The notes under the pieces were generated by a model that worked only from the letters and a program-made list of their open reading frames with translations, searched no databases and had not been told where the DNA came from. Both the position numbers and the translations under genes were made by a program. DNA of 8,071 nt from Ruminococcus sp. UBA3767. GTDB lineage: Bacteria > Bacillota > Clostridia > Oscillospirales > Ruminococcaceae. The stretch lies in the NCBI GenBank assembly GCA_002371625.1, contig DFFV01000096.1, positions 1-8,071 of the forward strand. The letters run 5' to 3'. Positions within the stretch are counted from its first letter, which is position 1, and each line of letters begins with the position of its first letter. Shown in pieces: positions 7,821 through 8,071 of the stretch.

Positions 7821-7854
7821 GCCGCATTCTCAAAACGAGAGTGCGGCTTTTTTT
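7821..7854 (+). terminator. Intrinsic terminator of groES-groEL
   Basis: An 11-bp stem (7821-7831 with 7837-7847, one G-U pair) encloses the loop AAAAC and is followed directly by seven T residues (7848-7854). It starts 28 bp after the groEL stop codon. Confidence 0.95.
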
Positions 7855-7921
7855 CTGTCCGGGTAAGCGGCAAACAAAAAGCGGACCGGGGATAAGAAAG
7901 AAACTCATATAGAAGTTTTAA

Positions 7922-7960
7922 GCCATAGTATTTCTGATTTACAGTCAGAAGTACTATGGC
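7922..7960. repeat. 16-bp inverted repeat with 7-nt spacer
   Basis: Arms 7922-7937 and 7945-7960 are complementary with a single wobble position around the spacer TTTACAG. No proper T-tract follows on the plus strand. It sits seven bases before the -35 box of the next promoter, an arrangement like the palindrome at 3131-3171. It could be a secondary terminator insulating the promoter, an operator, or a dispersed repeat. Confidence 0.8.
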
Positions 7961-7967
7961 GTTTCTA

Positions 7968-7996
7968 TTGATAGTGCATAGATGACGTGCTATAAT
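7968..7996 (+). promoter_or_regulatory. Near-consensus promoter with no gene in view
   Basis: TTGATA (7968-7973) and TATAAT (7991-7996) are spaced by exactly 17 bp, with a TGC extended -10 at 7988-7990. Transcription would start near 8003, at the edge of the repeat at 8008-8071. No ribosome binding site or start codon follows before the window ends. The product may be an RNA or a gene outside the window. Confidence 0.8.
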
Positions 7997-8007
7997 GGTA
8001 ACTAACA

Positions 8008-8071
8008 TAAATCGGAATTTAAAGGTCTTATCAAACTTTATAGACGTGCCAAAGACAAGACAGGTTTTTCG
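8008..8071 (-). repeat. 64-bp dispersed repeat, right copy (cut by window edge)
   Basis: This is the inverted counterpart of 213-276, with 50/64 matching positions and no gaps; the last 25 bases (8047-8071) match exactly. Identity is highest at the window edge, so the element very probably continues beyond it. Similarity begins about five bases after the predicted start of the promoter at 7968-7996, so a transcript would consist almost wholly of this element. Confidence 0.8.

Overview
The window looks like chromosomal DNA from a low-to-mid GC Bacillota of class Clostridia, most likely a Ruminococcus-like member of the Oscillospiraceae. The reasons are strong AGGAGG-type ribosome binding sites, sigma-A promoters with an extended -10, a perfect CIRCE operator in front of groES-groEL, and Gram-positive style two-component proteins. 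The genus is an inference from overall style, not from a marker gene.

Layout, left to right. Positions 1-276 hold no gene: seven short hairpins are packed into about 210 bp, followed by a 64-bp element that recurs in inverted orientation at the extreme right end (8008-8071). At 299-706 lies a cysteine-rich DUF3795-type protein. A consensus promoter overlapping its stop codon then drives a three-gene unit: a DUF2262-like protein, a small zinc-ribbon-like protein (DUF6487/PF20097 type) and a histidinol-phosphate aminotransferase (hisC). A bidirectional terminator separates this from genes on the minus strand.

The minus-strand block holds a short alkyltransferase-like protein (MGMT/ATL family) whose active-site motif reads PCFRV instead of PCHRV. 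After a 237-bp spacer with two large inverted repeats and a promoter comes an OmpR/PhoB-type response regulator followed by its sensor histidine kinase. The regulator's upstream region carries an 8-bp direct repeat with 11-bp period next to an extended -10 promoter, as expected for autoregulation by this protein family.

A roughly 475-bp divergent intergenic region leads to the groES-groEL chaperonin operon, with promoter, CIRCE and a strong terminator. Beyond it (7855-8071) there is no gene, only a 16-bp-arm inverted repeat and a near-consensus promoter that fires into the second copy of the 64-bp element and off the window.

Most of the window is ordinary housekeeping and regulatory content. 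The parts least explained by known features are the hairpin cluster and the 64-bp repeat at the two ends, with one copy sitting just downstream of a near-consensus promoter and no visible reading frame. That combination suggests a dispersed, possibly transcribed structured element, but the window alone cannot show it.
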